This document shows positions 17,608 through 25,224 of a stretch of DNA of 64,000 bases, piece by piece. Made by a program: the position numbers and the translations under genes. This DNA comes from Ciceribacter ferrooxidans (GTDB lineage: Bacteria; Pseudomonadota; Alphaproteobacteria; Rhizobiales; Rhizobiaceae), in the NCBI RefSeq assembly GCF_004137355.1, contig NZ_SDVB01000253.1:124001-188000 (forward strand). Reading direction: 5' to 3'. The notes under the pieces are model-generated. The model was not told the DNA's origin. It saw only the letters and a program-made list of their open reading frames with translations, and did not search any database. The first letter of the stretch is position 1; each line of letters opens with the position of its first letter.

Positions 17608-17912
17608 CAGCCTGCATTGTCCGGGCTCGGCCCGGGCCGGTCGACATGGCCGAGATCACGGTCCGGTTCGATCACGTCGCGTATCCGCTGCTTTAGCTCC
17701 TTCGGGCCTGGAAAGCCGCCGTCCCGCTTGCGCTCCCAGACCAGGGTTCCGTCGACCCGGACTTCGAAATTGCCGCCGGTGCCGGGAATGAGGGCTACCT
17801 CGGCGAGGCTGTCGGGGAATGTCTGCAACAGCTCCTGCGCCATCCAGCCGGCGCGCAGCAGCCAGTTGCACTGGGTGCAGTAGAGAATGGTGATGCGGGG
17901 TTTGGTTGGCAT
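17607..17912 (-). CDS. SelT/SelW/SelH (Rdx) family protein
   Basis: 101 residues with the thioredoxin-like Rdx fold signature: an N-terminal beta strand followed by CxxC (YCTQCNWLLRAGWMAQELL) and the conserved second half (GTGGNFEVRVDGTLVWERKRDGGFPGPKELKQRIRD). In eukaryotes the second Cys position may be Sec; here both are Cys. A redox role is assumed for the family, without a proven substrate. The start at 17912 has GGAGAGG upstream; a longer frame to 17951 is not supported. Confidence 0.9.
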   Translation of the reverse strand: MPTKPRITILYCTQCNWLLRAGWMAQELLQTFPDSLAEVALIPGTGGNFEVRVDGTLVWERKRDGGFPGPKELKQRIRDVIEPDRDLGHVDRPGPSPDNAG

Positions 17913-18047
17913 GTTCCTCTCCGTTCGCAACGATGATATCGGTCCGGCCATGGGTGGTCCACCGGACCAGGTTCAGGGCTCTTGAATCCGCCGTGCGGTC
18001 ATGGTCATCTGCCACCGGATCTACGGGAATCGGAGCAGATCGCAAGC

Positions 18048-18746
18048 ATGCGTGTGGCTATCGTCGAAAACATGCCTTCTACCCAGCATGGGCTGGTCGG
18101 CGTAGCGCTCCGGGAGGCGGGGGCGGCGATCGAAGTTATCCGGGCCTTTGCCGGCGAACCTTTGCCGGCCGACATCCATGACCACGACGCCCTGGTGGTC
18201 TTTGGCGGCGAACAGAACGCCCGCGCCGATCACATCCATCCATATCTGCCGGCGCTCGCCGGTGTGATGAAGGACTTCGGCGAAGCCGGCAAGGCTGTTC
18301 TCGGCATTTGCCTCGGCAGCCAGGTGCTGGCGCGCGCCTATGGCGGCGAGAACCTCATCGGCGCGGCGCCCGAATTCGGATGGCGGGATATCATGCTCGC
18401 CGACGGCGCGAGGAGCGATCCGGTCCTGGGCCATCTGGGCCGGCAGTTCGTTTCGTTCCAGTGGCACGACGACACGTTCACACTCCCGCAGGGCGCCACC
18501 CGTCTTGCCGAGAATGACATTGCCCAGAACCAGGGATTTCGCATCGGCAGGGCAGCCTACGGTATGCAGTTTCACTTCGAGGCGGACCAGCCGGTCGTCG
18601 AGGAATGGATTCGTCTTTTTCCTGCGCATGTCGAGCGCAAGGCGCCGGGATGGCTTGCCCGCCATCCGGAACACGCCGCGAGGAACGCGGCGAAAGCGGA
18701 CGCTTCCGGCCTTGAGATTGCCCGCGCCTGGGTCCGTCAGATCTGA
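18048..18746 (+). CDS. Class I glutamine amidotransferase-like protein
   Basis: 232 residues, a stand-alone GATase1 domain like GuaA-N. The triad is visible: Cys88 in GICLGSQ, His176 and Glu178 in MQFHFEAD. Free-standing members hydrolyse glutamine or gamma-glutamyl compounds for an unknown partner. The start at 18048 gives the expected MRVAIVEN strand; the upstream TTG extension is unlikely. The stop is only 12 bp before an FNR/FixK-type box for the next gene. Confidence 0.88.
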   Translation: MRVAIVENMPSTQHGLVGVALREAGAAIEVIRAFAGEPLPADIHDHDALVVFGGEQNARADHIHPYLPALAGVMKDFGEAGKAVLGICLGSQVLARAYGGENLIGAAPEFGWRDIMLADGARSDPVLGHLGRQFVSFQWHDDTFTLPQGATRLAENDIAQNQGFRIGRAAYGMQFHFEADQPVVEEWIRLFPAHVERKAPGWLARHPEHAARNAAKADASGLEIARAWVRQI

Positions 18747-18758
18747 CGTCGTCGTGAC

Positions 18759-18772
18759 TTGATCCGTATCAA
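18759..18772 (+). promoter_or_regulatory. FNR/FixK box upstream of LysE-type exporter
   Basis: TTGATCCGTATCAA, a full match to TTGATNNNNATCAA, inside a longer 8-bp inverted repeat (GACTTGAT/ATCAAGTC). A -10-like TACCAT lies at 18794-18799, giving a start near 18806; the box is then centred about 41 bp upstream, the class II activator position. The exporter ATG follows at 18825. Confidence 0.75.
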
Positions 18773-18824
18773 GTCAGGCGACAGCTCCGTCGCTACCATG
18801 CATGCATACCGACGGAGTTCTGAT

Positions 18825-19394
18825 ATGAGTCTTGCCGCTTTCGCGACCGCCCTCTTGCTGCTGCTGCTTACGCCGGGGCCGACGAACACGCTCCTTGCCG
18901 TGGCAGGAGCCAGCCGGGGCGTCCGGCGGTCGTTGCCGTTGATGGCTGCCGAGATCGCAGGGTATTTCACGACCGTGCTGCCGCTCGTAATCTTTGCCGG
19001 GCCTTTCATCGCCGACGCTCCGCTCTTTGCGACTGCCGTGAAGCTCTGCTCATCCGCCTGGGTTCTGTCGCTCGCGGTGCGGCTCTGGACTAACTCTCCC
19101 GCGGACCGCGAGGTCTGTATTCGCATGCAGTGCGTCTACTGGACGACTGTCACGAACCCGAAGGCCCTGATCATCGGCTTGGCGCTTATACCGGCCGGAA
19201 CGCCGCAGATTGCAGCCTATCTGGCTGTTCTTGCGGCCACGATCCTCGTCGTCGCGGCGCTGTGGCTTTCCTTCGGTGCAGCGGTTATCGGCGCGATCCA
19301 CCGCCGCCATCCGGCGCTGATCGGCCGGCTCGCTGCAACCTGCCTTCTCCTCTTTGCCGCCGGTCTCGCCGGCCGGGCGGTCGGTCTCGTCTAG
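18825..19394 (+). CDS. LysE-family translocator
   Basis: 189 residues, about six hydrophobic segments, with the LysE signature LLLTPGPTNTLLAVAGASRG near the N-terminus and TVTNPKALIIGLALIP in the middle. The N-terminus is slightly shorter than in the other LysE protein of this window (11345-11986) and the two are not close paralogues. Start 18825 has CGGAG 7 nt upstream; upstream in-frame ATGs lie between the FNR box and this site. The promoter architecture predicts expression under low oxygen. Substrate unknown. Confidence 0.85.
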   Translation: MSLAAFATALLLLLLTPGPTNTLLAVAGASRGVRRSLPLMAAEIAGYFTTVLPLVIFAGPFIADAPLFATAVKLCSSAWVLSLAVRLWTNSPADREVCIRMQCVYWTTVTNPKALIIGLALIPAGTPQIAAYLAVLAATILVVAALWLSFGAAVIGAIHRRHPALIGRLAATCLLLFAAGLAGRAVGLV

Positions 19395-19416
19395 GAAAGG
19401 TGGGGCGAAACGTGCC

Positions 19417-20430
19417 TTAACGTTGGCGCGCCTTGCGCAGTTGGCGGGCGTGATCATCGCGAACGATCGCCCCGCGGCGGCGATCCGGCGAAGCGCCACC
19501 GGCCGCAAGCTCGTCAGTACGCATCGTGGTGCGGCCTGCCGGCGGGTCGCCGATGTTAGAGGCGCTGGATACGGTCATGGCACCGCCATCCTGTCGATAG
19601 GTGTAGCTGTCAGCCCGGCGCCAGGTCTCGATACGGTCGGCGCAATCGATCGGATCCAGGTCCTTGAGCAAGGCATCTGCGCGCGTCAGTTCGGTGACTG
19701 TTTCGGACAGATGCGGATAGAGGCACTTGAGCACGAAGACGGTTTCATCCGCTGGCATGGCCACGCCCGTAAGGGTCACGGCGAGCTGGCGACCGGAAAT
19801 GTCGAGCATGATGCGTTCGGCAAGCCAGCGGCTTGCGGAAAGCACCTCCGACAGCGTCGAACAAAAGTGATCCGCCTCGCCAGTACGGGCGAAACGTACC
19901 AGCAGCGCTTCCTGCATCGGCGTTATCGTGCGCATGCCCAGTCGGTCGGAAGCGGGGGCGCTGAGATGACTGGCTAGCCGTTTGATGCGCTGGCGCAGTT
20001 CTTCGCTGTGATCCTGCCGAGCTTTTTCCGTGGAGGTGACATTGTCGGAGCGTTCATCGGCGCCGGACCGCACAGGCCCCATGCTGTGACGAAGGCCGAC
20101 AAGCGCATCGATGACTGTGGGCGACAGCGACGGCCGGCGCACGATGGCGCGGGCATGCGCCGCACCTTGCGTTCGGGCAATCATGATGAGGAGATCATCG
20201 GAAAGGCACGGAGACGAGGCGAGAAACGGGGCCGCGACCGCGATCGGCTGCGATGCGATGAAAAGAGCGACGGCTGGCGGGACGTTCGGATTCTGCGAAA
20301 GAGCTGCGACCGCCTGACGCCGGGCGTCTTCAGAGGAAGCCTGGAAGAGGGGTGCGAAGAGTTCCGCGAATTGCCTCAACTCACTCTTTCGCGGATGTCG
20401 AACGTTCTCGAAGCTGGTGACGGTCGCCAT
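19417..20430 (-). CDS. DUF2336 domain protein
   Basis: 337 residues, helical-repeat-like N-terminal half (FAELFAPLFQASSEDARRQAVAALSQNPNVPPAVALFIASQP and related repeats), the usual start of DUF2336 proteins of alphaproteobacteria, and a basic, disordered C-terminus. Cytosolic, no membrane segment; function unknown. An upstream GTG (20493) could add 21 residues; Met at 20430 is preferred because the family motif begins right there. A 7-of-8 CtrA-like motif lies about 120 bp upstream (20548-20562). Confidence 0.78.
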   Translation of the reverse strand: MATVTSFENVRHPRKSELRQFAELFAPLFQASSEDARRQAVAALSQNPNVPPAVALFIASQPIAVAAPFLASSPCLSDDLLIMIARTQGAAHARAIVRRPSLSPTVIDALVGLRHSMGPVRSGADERSDNVTSTEKARQDHSEELRQRIKRLASHLSAPASDRLGMRTITPMQEALLVRFARTGEADHFCSTLSEVLSASRWLAERIMLDISGRQLAVTLTGVAMPADETVFVLKCLYPHLSETVTELTRADALLKDLDPIDCADRIETWRRADSYTYRQDGGAMTVSSASNIGDPPAGRTTMRTDELAAGGASPDRRRGAIVRDDHARQLRKARQR

Positions 20431-20813
20431 CAGAACAACGTCCTTCTTCCGCAACCCCTGGGGTTTTTCCAGTTCCCGAAAGCGATCGACCACGACAAGA
20501 CCTTAACCTTACGCAAGACAGATATGAGCCAAACTAGAACAAATTTGTTAGCAAGCTGTTAACTAAGCTGTGCGTGAATTGGGATGTAGTCGTGGAACTG
20601 CACGCCGATTCGCTTGCAGGCACACGTTGTTAGGCGTGCCCCGTCTGGTGGGCCGTGAGTATCGCCCCACCGTCGGTTCGCGCTGGAGAAAGGCGCAGAT
20701 GATCCGGCCGTGATCCAAGAGGGAAGCTTTGCCGGGCTGTGCCGGCCCTTCAAGACGGAGGGCAGGGTGAAATCGATTTCTTCATCCTTCTCGGCCAAGA
20801 AACGGAGACGAGC
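20431..20813. other. Intergenic region with tandem hairpins, no gene seen
   Basis: 383 bp between the divergent DUF2336 and small hypothetical genes. No credible coding frame. Three possible stem-loops follow each other: GGCAC...GTGCC (20619-20640), GGTGGG...CCCACC (20647-20671) and GCCGG...CCGGC (20731-20746). They could form a structured 5' leader of either gene. I do not recognise a known RNA family. Confidence 0.3.
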
Positions 20814-21008
20814 ATGGCGGAGATCGTGAGATTGGAAGAACGGCTGGCGCGCCAGCCGAAACGGCGGGCGGAGCACCACGAGGCGGTGATCCTGCTCTTC
20901 ACGGGGGTTCGGTACGAGTACCGCGACGGTCACCTCGTCCGCACAAGCGATGTGTTCGACGGGCCGTGCGTGCCTCAACCGAGGGGCAAAGATCCCCTGC
21001 CCCACTGA
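20814..21008 (+). CDS. Small conserved-type hypothetical protein
   Basis: 64 residues, highly charged, starting MAEIVRLEERLARQPKRRAE and containing HHEAVILLFTGVRYEY. No signal or membrane segment. Rhizobial genomes often hold short proteins of this style, but I cannot name a family. The start is supported by GGAG 6 nt before the ATG; longer in-frame extension to 20739 lacks a ribosome site. Confidence 0.6.
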   Translation: MAEIVRLEERLARQPKRRAEHHEAVILLFTGVRYEYRDGHLVRTSDVFDGPCVPQPRGKDPLPH

Positions 21009-21039
21009 TCGCTTCGGACTTGCAGCGGCAGAACCGCCG

Positions 21040-21591
21040 CTAGTAGTCGGAGAACGGCGCACACACGGCGTCCGCGAGAAACTCTCTCGCGCTTTCCTCG
21101 AAACTCGCCTGCGGGGCCATGGTTCGCAGGACCGCATAGCCGAGTGGGTCCTGGAGTTCGACGGTAATCGTCCGCGACAGGGAGTCCGGCAGCGTCTTTC
21201 GGATACGGCCGAGTTGGATGGTCGAAGCTGCGAGCACATCGACGCTCCCATCGACAGAGGTTCGGTCGTTTATGCTGAAGACTTCGTCGGAACGGCTGTT
21301 GTAGACCGCGAGCGACCAGAAGCCGGGACCTTTGCCGGCAAGAAGCCTCACCGGTTGGCTCGTGACATCAAAATGGCAGACCGCGACCTTCACATAGGGA
21401 TCGAGATTGGCAAGCCTCTGCCCCTCGCTCACGTCCGGCAGGCTGTAGAAGGCGTTTTCCGGACCTTCGGCCTGCACGCGCGTATACGCGTCTTGTCCGG
21501 TAAAGCTCGGAAGTGCCAGGATAATGAGGATGTGCAGCAGCGCCGCTCCAACGATCCCCGTCACGGCTGCAAAGATAAGCTTCCTAACCAT
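21040..21591 (-). CDS. DUF1254 domain protein, membrane-anchored
   Basis: 183 residues with an N-terminal membrane anchor (about 5-28) and a periplasmic DUF1254-type domain (DPYVKVAVCHFDVTSQPVRLLAGKGPGFWSLAVYNS, then ARSIQL-like and SLSRTITVELQDP). It overlaps by 8 bp the DUF1214 gene in front of it. In many bacteria DUF1254 and DUF1214 are fused in one secreted protein of unknown function; here they are two separate, coupled, membrane-bound proteins, presumably forming a complex. Confidence 0.82.
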   Translation of the reverse strand: MVRKLIFAAVTGIVGAALLHILIILALPSFTGQDAYTRVQAEGPENAFYSLPDVSEGQRLANLDPYVKVAVCHFDVTSQPVRLLAGKGPGFWSLAVYNSRSDEVFSINDRTSVDGSVDVLAASTIQLGRIRKTLPDSLSRTITVELQDPLGYAVLRTMAPQASFEESAREFLADAVCAPFSDY

Positions 21592-22204
21592 TCCCGCACC
21601 CGATGCGTTCCAGTTCCGGCATGTCGAGGCCGATCAGGCCGGAACTCCCCGCCGCCGGGGTGTCGAGAAGCGTCAGTACCAGCGAAAACGACCCCGTTTG
21701 TGGCAGCGCCAGCCAATTGCCGGGCCGGGGACCGGTTGCGATCACGATATCGAAACTGCCGTCCTGATGGCGCAGCACCGTTCGAGCGTTGAAGGAGGAG
21801 GGCAGCGATTCTGCTGCCGGTAGTGGCCGGCCTGCCGCGTTCGCGGCGTAAAGAGTCCAGGTGCGCGCGGTCGGTGTGCGACCATGCAACCGGTAAGCAC
21901 AATTCGCGTTCAGCCGTCGTCCTTGCTCGTCCTCTGTTGCAGTAAAGACCAGCCCCTCTGCCGATCCGTAGAGAAGTCGCCCTGCCTTGGCCCGATGCGA
22001 CCGGGCGTAGGGATCGGCCGACGCAGTCTGCGCCTCGGGAAACGCTTGCCACGCGCCGCGCCTTATCGCTCCGAAGCCGGCCGATGCTTGCAGCGCCCAC
22101 ATTGCGGAGAGAATGCCGCCGCCGAAAGCGATGGTGAGCGCGACGGCAATGAGGAAAGGAACCCGGAACACCTTGTCGACCAATTCCATGTTGTCCGGCT
22201 GCAA
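21584..22204 (-). CDS. DUF1214 domain protein, membrane-anchored
   Basis: 206 residues with one membrane segment (about 15-38) and a DUF1214 domain in the second half (NANCAYRLHG, TWTLYAANAAGRPLP, DGSFDIVIATGPRPGNWLALP, FSLVLTLLDTP). The order W/L-x-LY, the DGS strand and the PxxNWLxxP motif are family hallmarks. First gene of the pair with DUF1254. The start could be Met6 (22189). Confidence 0.82.
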   Translation of the reverse strand: MQPDNMELVDKVFRVPFLIAVALTIAFGGGILSAMWALQASAGFGAIRRGAWQAFPEAQTASADPYARSHRAKAGRLLYGSAEGLVFTATEDEQGRRLNANCAYRLHGRTPTARTWTLYAANAAGRPLPAAESLPSSFNARTVLRHQDGSFDIVIATGPRPGNWLALPQTGSFSLVLTLLDTPAAGSSGLIGLDMPELERIGCGNG

Positions 22205-22268
22205 GCGGTATCATTCAAACCATTGAAGTTCAAACGCAACCGAAGTCCGCTGGACTGTTTTCTGTCGC

Positions 22269-24437
22269 CTATCCGGGATCGCGGGCGGGCGCGGAAGCGA
22301 CCTTGCGGGGGGTGGCGACGGGCTTGGCCTCTTTCAACATGCGCCCGATCTCGTGAATCAGCCGGGTCGAATCCGCGGACAGTGATCGGGGCCGCATGAG
22401 CGGCGGCAGCCCCGACGGTTCGCCTCCGGTCGGCGCCGCCGCAACCTTTGGGGTCGCGGCTTCCGGCACCGGATTTTCGACGCCGGGAATGGCGCGAAGC
22501 TCGATGCCCTGGTGGGCATAATCCATCAGCTTTTTGAAAGTCATCGCGGGGACCGAACCACCGGTCATGTTGTTGGTCGAGGTGTAATCGTCATTGCCGA
22601 ACCAGACGGCGGCCGTGTAGTTCCCCGTGAAGCCACAGAACCATGCGTCTCGATAGGCCTGCGTCGTGCCGGTCTTGCCGCCGGTCAGTACGCCGTCCAC
22701 CGCAGCTCGGCGCCCCGTTCCGACATAGGGGACACGCGTCAGCATCTGGTTCATGTAGGCGGCGGCGGTCTCGGAGAGCACCCGCTGCGGCGGCGGTTCA
22801 TCCCGCGAGAAATCGTAAAGCACGTCGCCGTCATAGTTCATGATCTGTGCGATGCCGTGACGGCGAGACTGGTAACCGCCAGCGGGAAACACCGCGTAAG
22901 CCGTGGCCTGGTCGAGCACTGTGACTTCGGAGGTTCCGATCGGAATCGTCACGTCTTTGCGGATGGGCGTCTCGATGCCGAACTTCTTCGCTTCGGCCAT
23001 GATCTTGTCGATCGCGTTTGGTCCCAGCTTCTCCTTGGCGAGACGGACCGGAATGGTGTTGATCGACTTGGCGAGAGCAGTCTTGATGTCGATCCTTCCG
23101 GCATAGCTGTTCCCGTAATTGTGCGGGCTCCAGTTGCCCCAGGAGATCGGGGCATCGACGATCGGCGAGTCGGGAGTCAGACCCGATTCCATCGCCAGCG
23201 AATAGGTGTAGACCTTGAAGGAAGAGCCGGGCTGACGCAGCGCCTTCGTCGCGCGGTTGAACTGGCTTTCGCCGTAGTCGCGGCCACCCACCATCGCGCG
23301 AACAGCGCCACCGTTCTCGACTAGGGCCAGCGCCGCCTGTTTTGCGTTATAGCTTTCGCCGTATTCGCGCAGGCTGGAGGCGACCGCCGCCTCCGCGGCT
23401 TTCTGAAGACCCATGTCGATGGTTGTTCGCACGACCAGAGAGTGCTGAGGAAGACGTGCCGCGAGCCGTTGCACCTCGTCGAATGCCCAATCGAGGAAAT
23501 AGTCAGGCGCCTCGGCGTCATCGCGGTCGACGACCGTGGCCGGGTTGCGGCGTGCACCAATGACCTGTCCTTCAGTCATGATTCCGCTCTGCACCATGTT
23601 GGACAGAACCTCGTTGGCACGTGCCCTCGCCGCCGGAAGGTTGACGTGCGGCGCATACTTCGCCGGCGCCTTGAAGAGACCCGCGAGCATGGCGGATTCG
23701 GCGAGACTGACCTCCGTGATGTTCTTTCCGAAGTAGAACTGCGCCGCCGCTGCGGCACCGAATGTCCCGCCGCCCATGTAGGCGCGGTCGAGATAGAGGG
23801 ACAGGATTTCTTTCTTTGTGAGATTGGCCTCCAGCCACAGGGCCAGAAATGCCTCCTTGATCTTGCGTTCGAGCGAGCGCTCGTTGGTCAGAAAGAGGTT
23901 CTTCGCGAGTTGCTGGGTAAGCGTCGATCCGCCCTGCACAACGCTTCCGGCACGCGCGTTCTCGTTCATGGCGCGGATAAGGCCCAGGAAATCGATGCCG
24001 AAGTGGTCAAAGAAGCGGCGATCCTCGGTCGCCAGGACCGCTTTGATCAGGTGGTCCGGTAGGGCGTCAATCGGCACCGAGTTTTCGTGGATGATGCCGC
24101 GGTGGCCGATCTGGTTGCCGTAGCGGTCGAGGAAGGTGACGGCGAAATTGCCGCGGTTGCGCCAGTCCTTCTTGGTTTCTTCGAAGGCCGGCATCGCAAG
24201 CGCCAGCAGCAGCACGCTGCCCGCGACGCCGAGGGTCATGGCTTCGCCAAGCACCTCGAAAACTGCTCGCTTCCATCCATGCACGCGGAAACGGCGGAAG
24301 AAGATGGTGATCTCCTCCCAGGCTTCTCCGGCGGCGAACCCCGCATTCCACACGGTCGAGTCGATCCAGGAATCGATCCGCAGAAGAATGTGGCTCTTCC
24401 TGCGCGATCTCCTTTTCGGCGGTTCGGGCTCCTGCAC
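22269..24437 (-). CDS. Class A penicillin-binding protein, PBP1 type
   Basis: 722 residues: cytosolic basic N-terminus, one membrane segment (about 68-90), glycosyltransferase domain GT51 (EDRRFFDHFG, GGSTLTQQLAKNLFL, KKEILSLYLDRAYMGGG) and transpeptidase domain with SxxK in QPGSSFKVYTY, SxN (SIN) and KTG (GGKTGTTQAYRDAWF). Makes and cross-links peptidoglycan in the periplasm. Start: GTG at 24437 gives MQEPEPPKRRSRRKSH, the normal basic N-terminus; a GTG at 24581 would add 48 unlikely residues. The chosen GTG has GGGGAAAG 7 nt upstream and lies 1 nt after the stop of a 33-codon frame. Confidence 0.9.
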   Translation of the reverse strand: MQEPEPPKRRSRRKSHILLRIDSWIDSTVWNAGFAAGEAWEEITIFFRRFRVHGWKRAVFEVLGEAMTLGVAGSVLLLALAMPAFEETKKDWRNRGNFAVTFLDRYGNQIGHRGIIHENSVPIDALPDHLIKAVLATEDRRFFDHFGIDFLGLIRAMNENARAGSVVQGGSTLTQQLAKNLFLTNERSLERKIKEAFLALWLEANLTKKEILSLYLDRAYMGGGTFGAAAAAQFYFGKNITEVSLAESAMLAGLFKAPAKYAPHVNLPAARARANEVLSNMVQSGIMTEGQVIGARRNPATVVDRDDAEAPDYFLDWAFDEVQRLAARLPQHSLVVRTTIDMGLQKAAEAAVASSLREYGESYNAKQAALALVENGGAVRAMVGGRDYGESQFNRATKALRQPGSSFKVYTYSLAMESGLTPDSPIVDAPISWGNWSPHNYGNSYAGRIDIKTALAKSINTIPVRLAKEKLGPNAIDKIMAEAKKFGIETPIRKDVTIPIGTSEVTVLDQATAYAVFPAGGYQSRRHGIAQIMNYDGDVLYDFSRDEPPPQRVLSETAAAYMNQMLTRVPYVGTGRRAAVDGVLTGGKTGTTQAYRDAWFCGFTGNYTAAVWFGNDDYTSTNNMTGGSVPAMTFKKLMDYAHQGIELRAIPGVENPVPEAATPKVAAAPTGGEPSGLPPLMRPRSLSADSTRLIHEIGRMLKEAKPVATPRKVASAPARDPG

Positions 24438-24438
24438 C

Positions 24439-24540
24439 TTAGAACTTTCCCCGTTGGCGCGTTGAAAGCTTGACGAGGCCGCCGCCGCACGCCACAGGAG
24501 GGCGTCGAGGCATGGAGCCGTCGGCATAGACTTGATACAT
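24439..24540 (-). CDS. Possible 33-residue upstream ORF of the PBP gene
   Basis: ATG-started frame of 33 codons whose TAA is separated by one base from the GTG start of the PBP gene. The peptide (MYQVYADGSMPRRPPVACGG...) has no recognised family, and its ribosome site is weak. It might couple translation to the PBP, or be chance. Only the position argues for it. Confidence 0.25.
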   Translation of the reverse strand: MYQVYADGSMPRRPPVACGGGLVKLSTRQRGKF

Positions 24541-24606
24541 GGTCCATTCGGGCCCAAAGAACAAGAAGAAAGCGGCGTCACGTAGCCGCTCCCGCAAGGT
24601 GTGATG

Positions 24607-25065
24607 ATGAACGAGATTCCTTACTGGAAACGCAAGACACTCGCTGAAATGACGGCGGAGGAATGGGAAGGCCTCTGCGACGGCTGCGGGATTTGCTGTC
24701 TCAACAAGCTCGAGGACTGGGATACCGGGGAGGTCGCGTTCACGTCGGTGGCTTGCCGGTTGCTCGACGCCCACAGCTGCCGGTGCAAGGACTACGAGAA
24801 CCGTCAGGCCACGGTGCCCGACTGCATTCGTCTGACGCTGGATGAGGTGGAGACGATTTCGTGGCTGCCGCCGACCTGCGCCTACCGGCTGATCTCCGAG
24901 GGCGAGGATCTCTATTGGTGGCACTATCTGGTATCCGGCGACCGGGAAACGGTTCACCAGGCCGGCGTTTCCGTGCGCGGCCGTACGGTGAGCGAGGAGG
25001 TCGTGCCGGTGGAGGACTTCGAGGACTACATTGTCGACTGGCCCCTCAGGGTTGGCGAATCGTGA
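24607..25065 (+). CDS. YcgN/YkgJ-type cysteine cluster protein (UPF0260)
   Basis: 152 residues with the UPF0260 cysteine pattern: [21 protein letters not shown], then [27 protein letters not shown] and PPTCAYRL. Eight or more cysteines suggest binding of zinc or an iron-sulfur cluster; function unproven. Three tandem starts are possible (GTG 24601, ATG 24604, ATG 24607); AAGG lies 7 nt before the last. Divergent from the PBP gene. Confidence 0.9.
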   Translation: MNEIPYWKRKTLAEMTAEEWEGLCDGCGICCLNKLEDWDTGEVAFTSVACRLLDAHSCRCKDYENRQATVPDCIRLTLDEVETISWLPPTCAYRLISEGEDLYWWHYLVSGDRETVHQAGVSVRGRTVSEEVVPVEDFEDYIVDWPLRVGES

Positions 25066-25173
25066 GCCGGCACCGCGCCAATGCGTGACGTACTGTAGGT
25101 GGATGCCACACCGCTACGGCGTCTTTCACCACGCTCGGCGTTTCGGATATTCGAGAAAATTCGCTTTTGCCTC

Positions 25174-25204
25174 TTGACCCTCCCATGATGGGAAGGTCCA
25201 TCTA
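25174..25204 (+). promoter_or_regulatory. CueR-type operator and promoter of copA
   Basis: TTGACC (-35) followed, after a MerR-type 19-bp spacer, by a -10 region CATCTA. The spacer contains ACCCTCC-N7-GGAAGGT (25177-25197), the dyad recognised by CueR-like activators. A second copy of this architecture precedes copZ at 28195-28225. Confidence 0.82.
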
Positions 25205-25224
25205 GGGTGGCAGAGGTGAAAATC

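Noticed and set aside
24438-24581. N-terminal extension of the PBP from GTG 24581
   Set aside because: A GGGAG site exists, but the added 48 residues are atypical and the basic N-terminus begins at GTG 24437.
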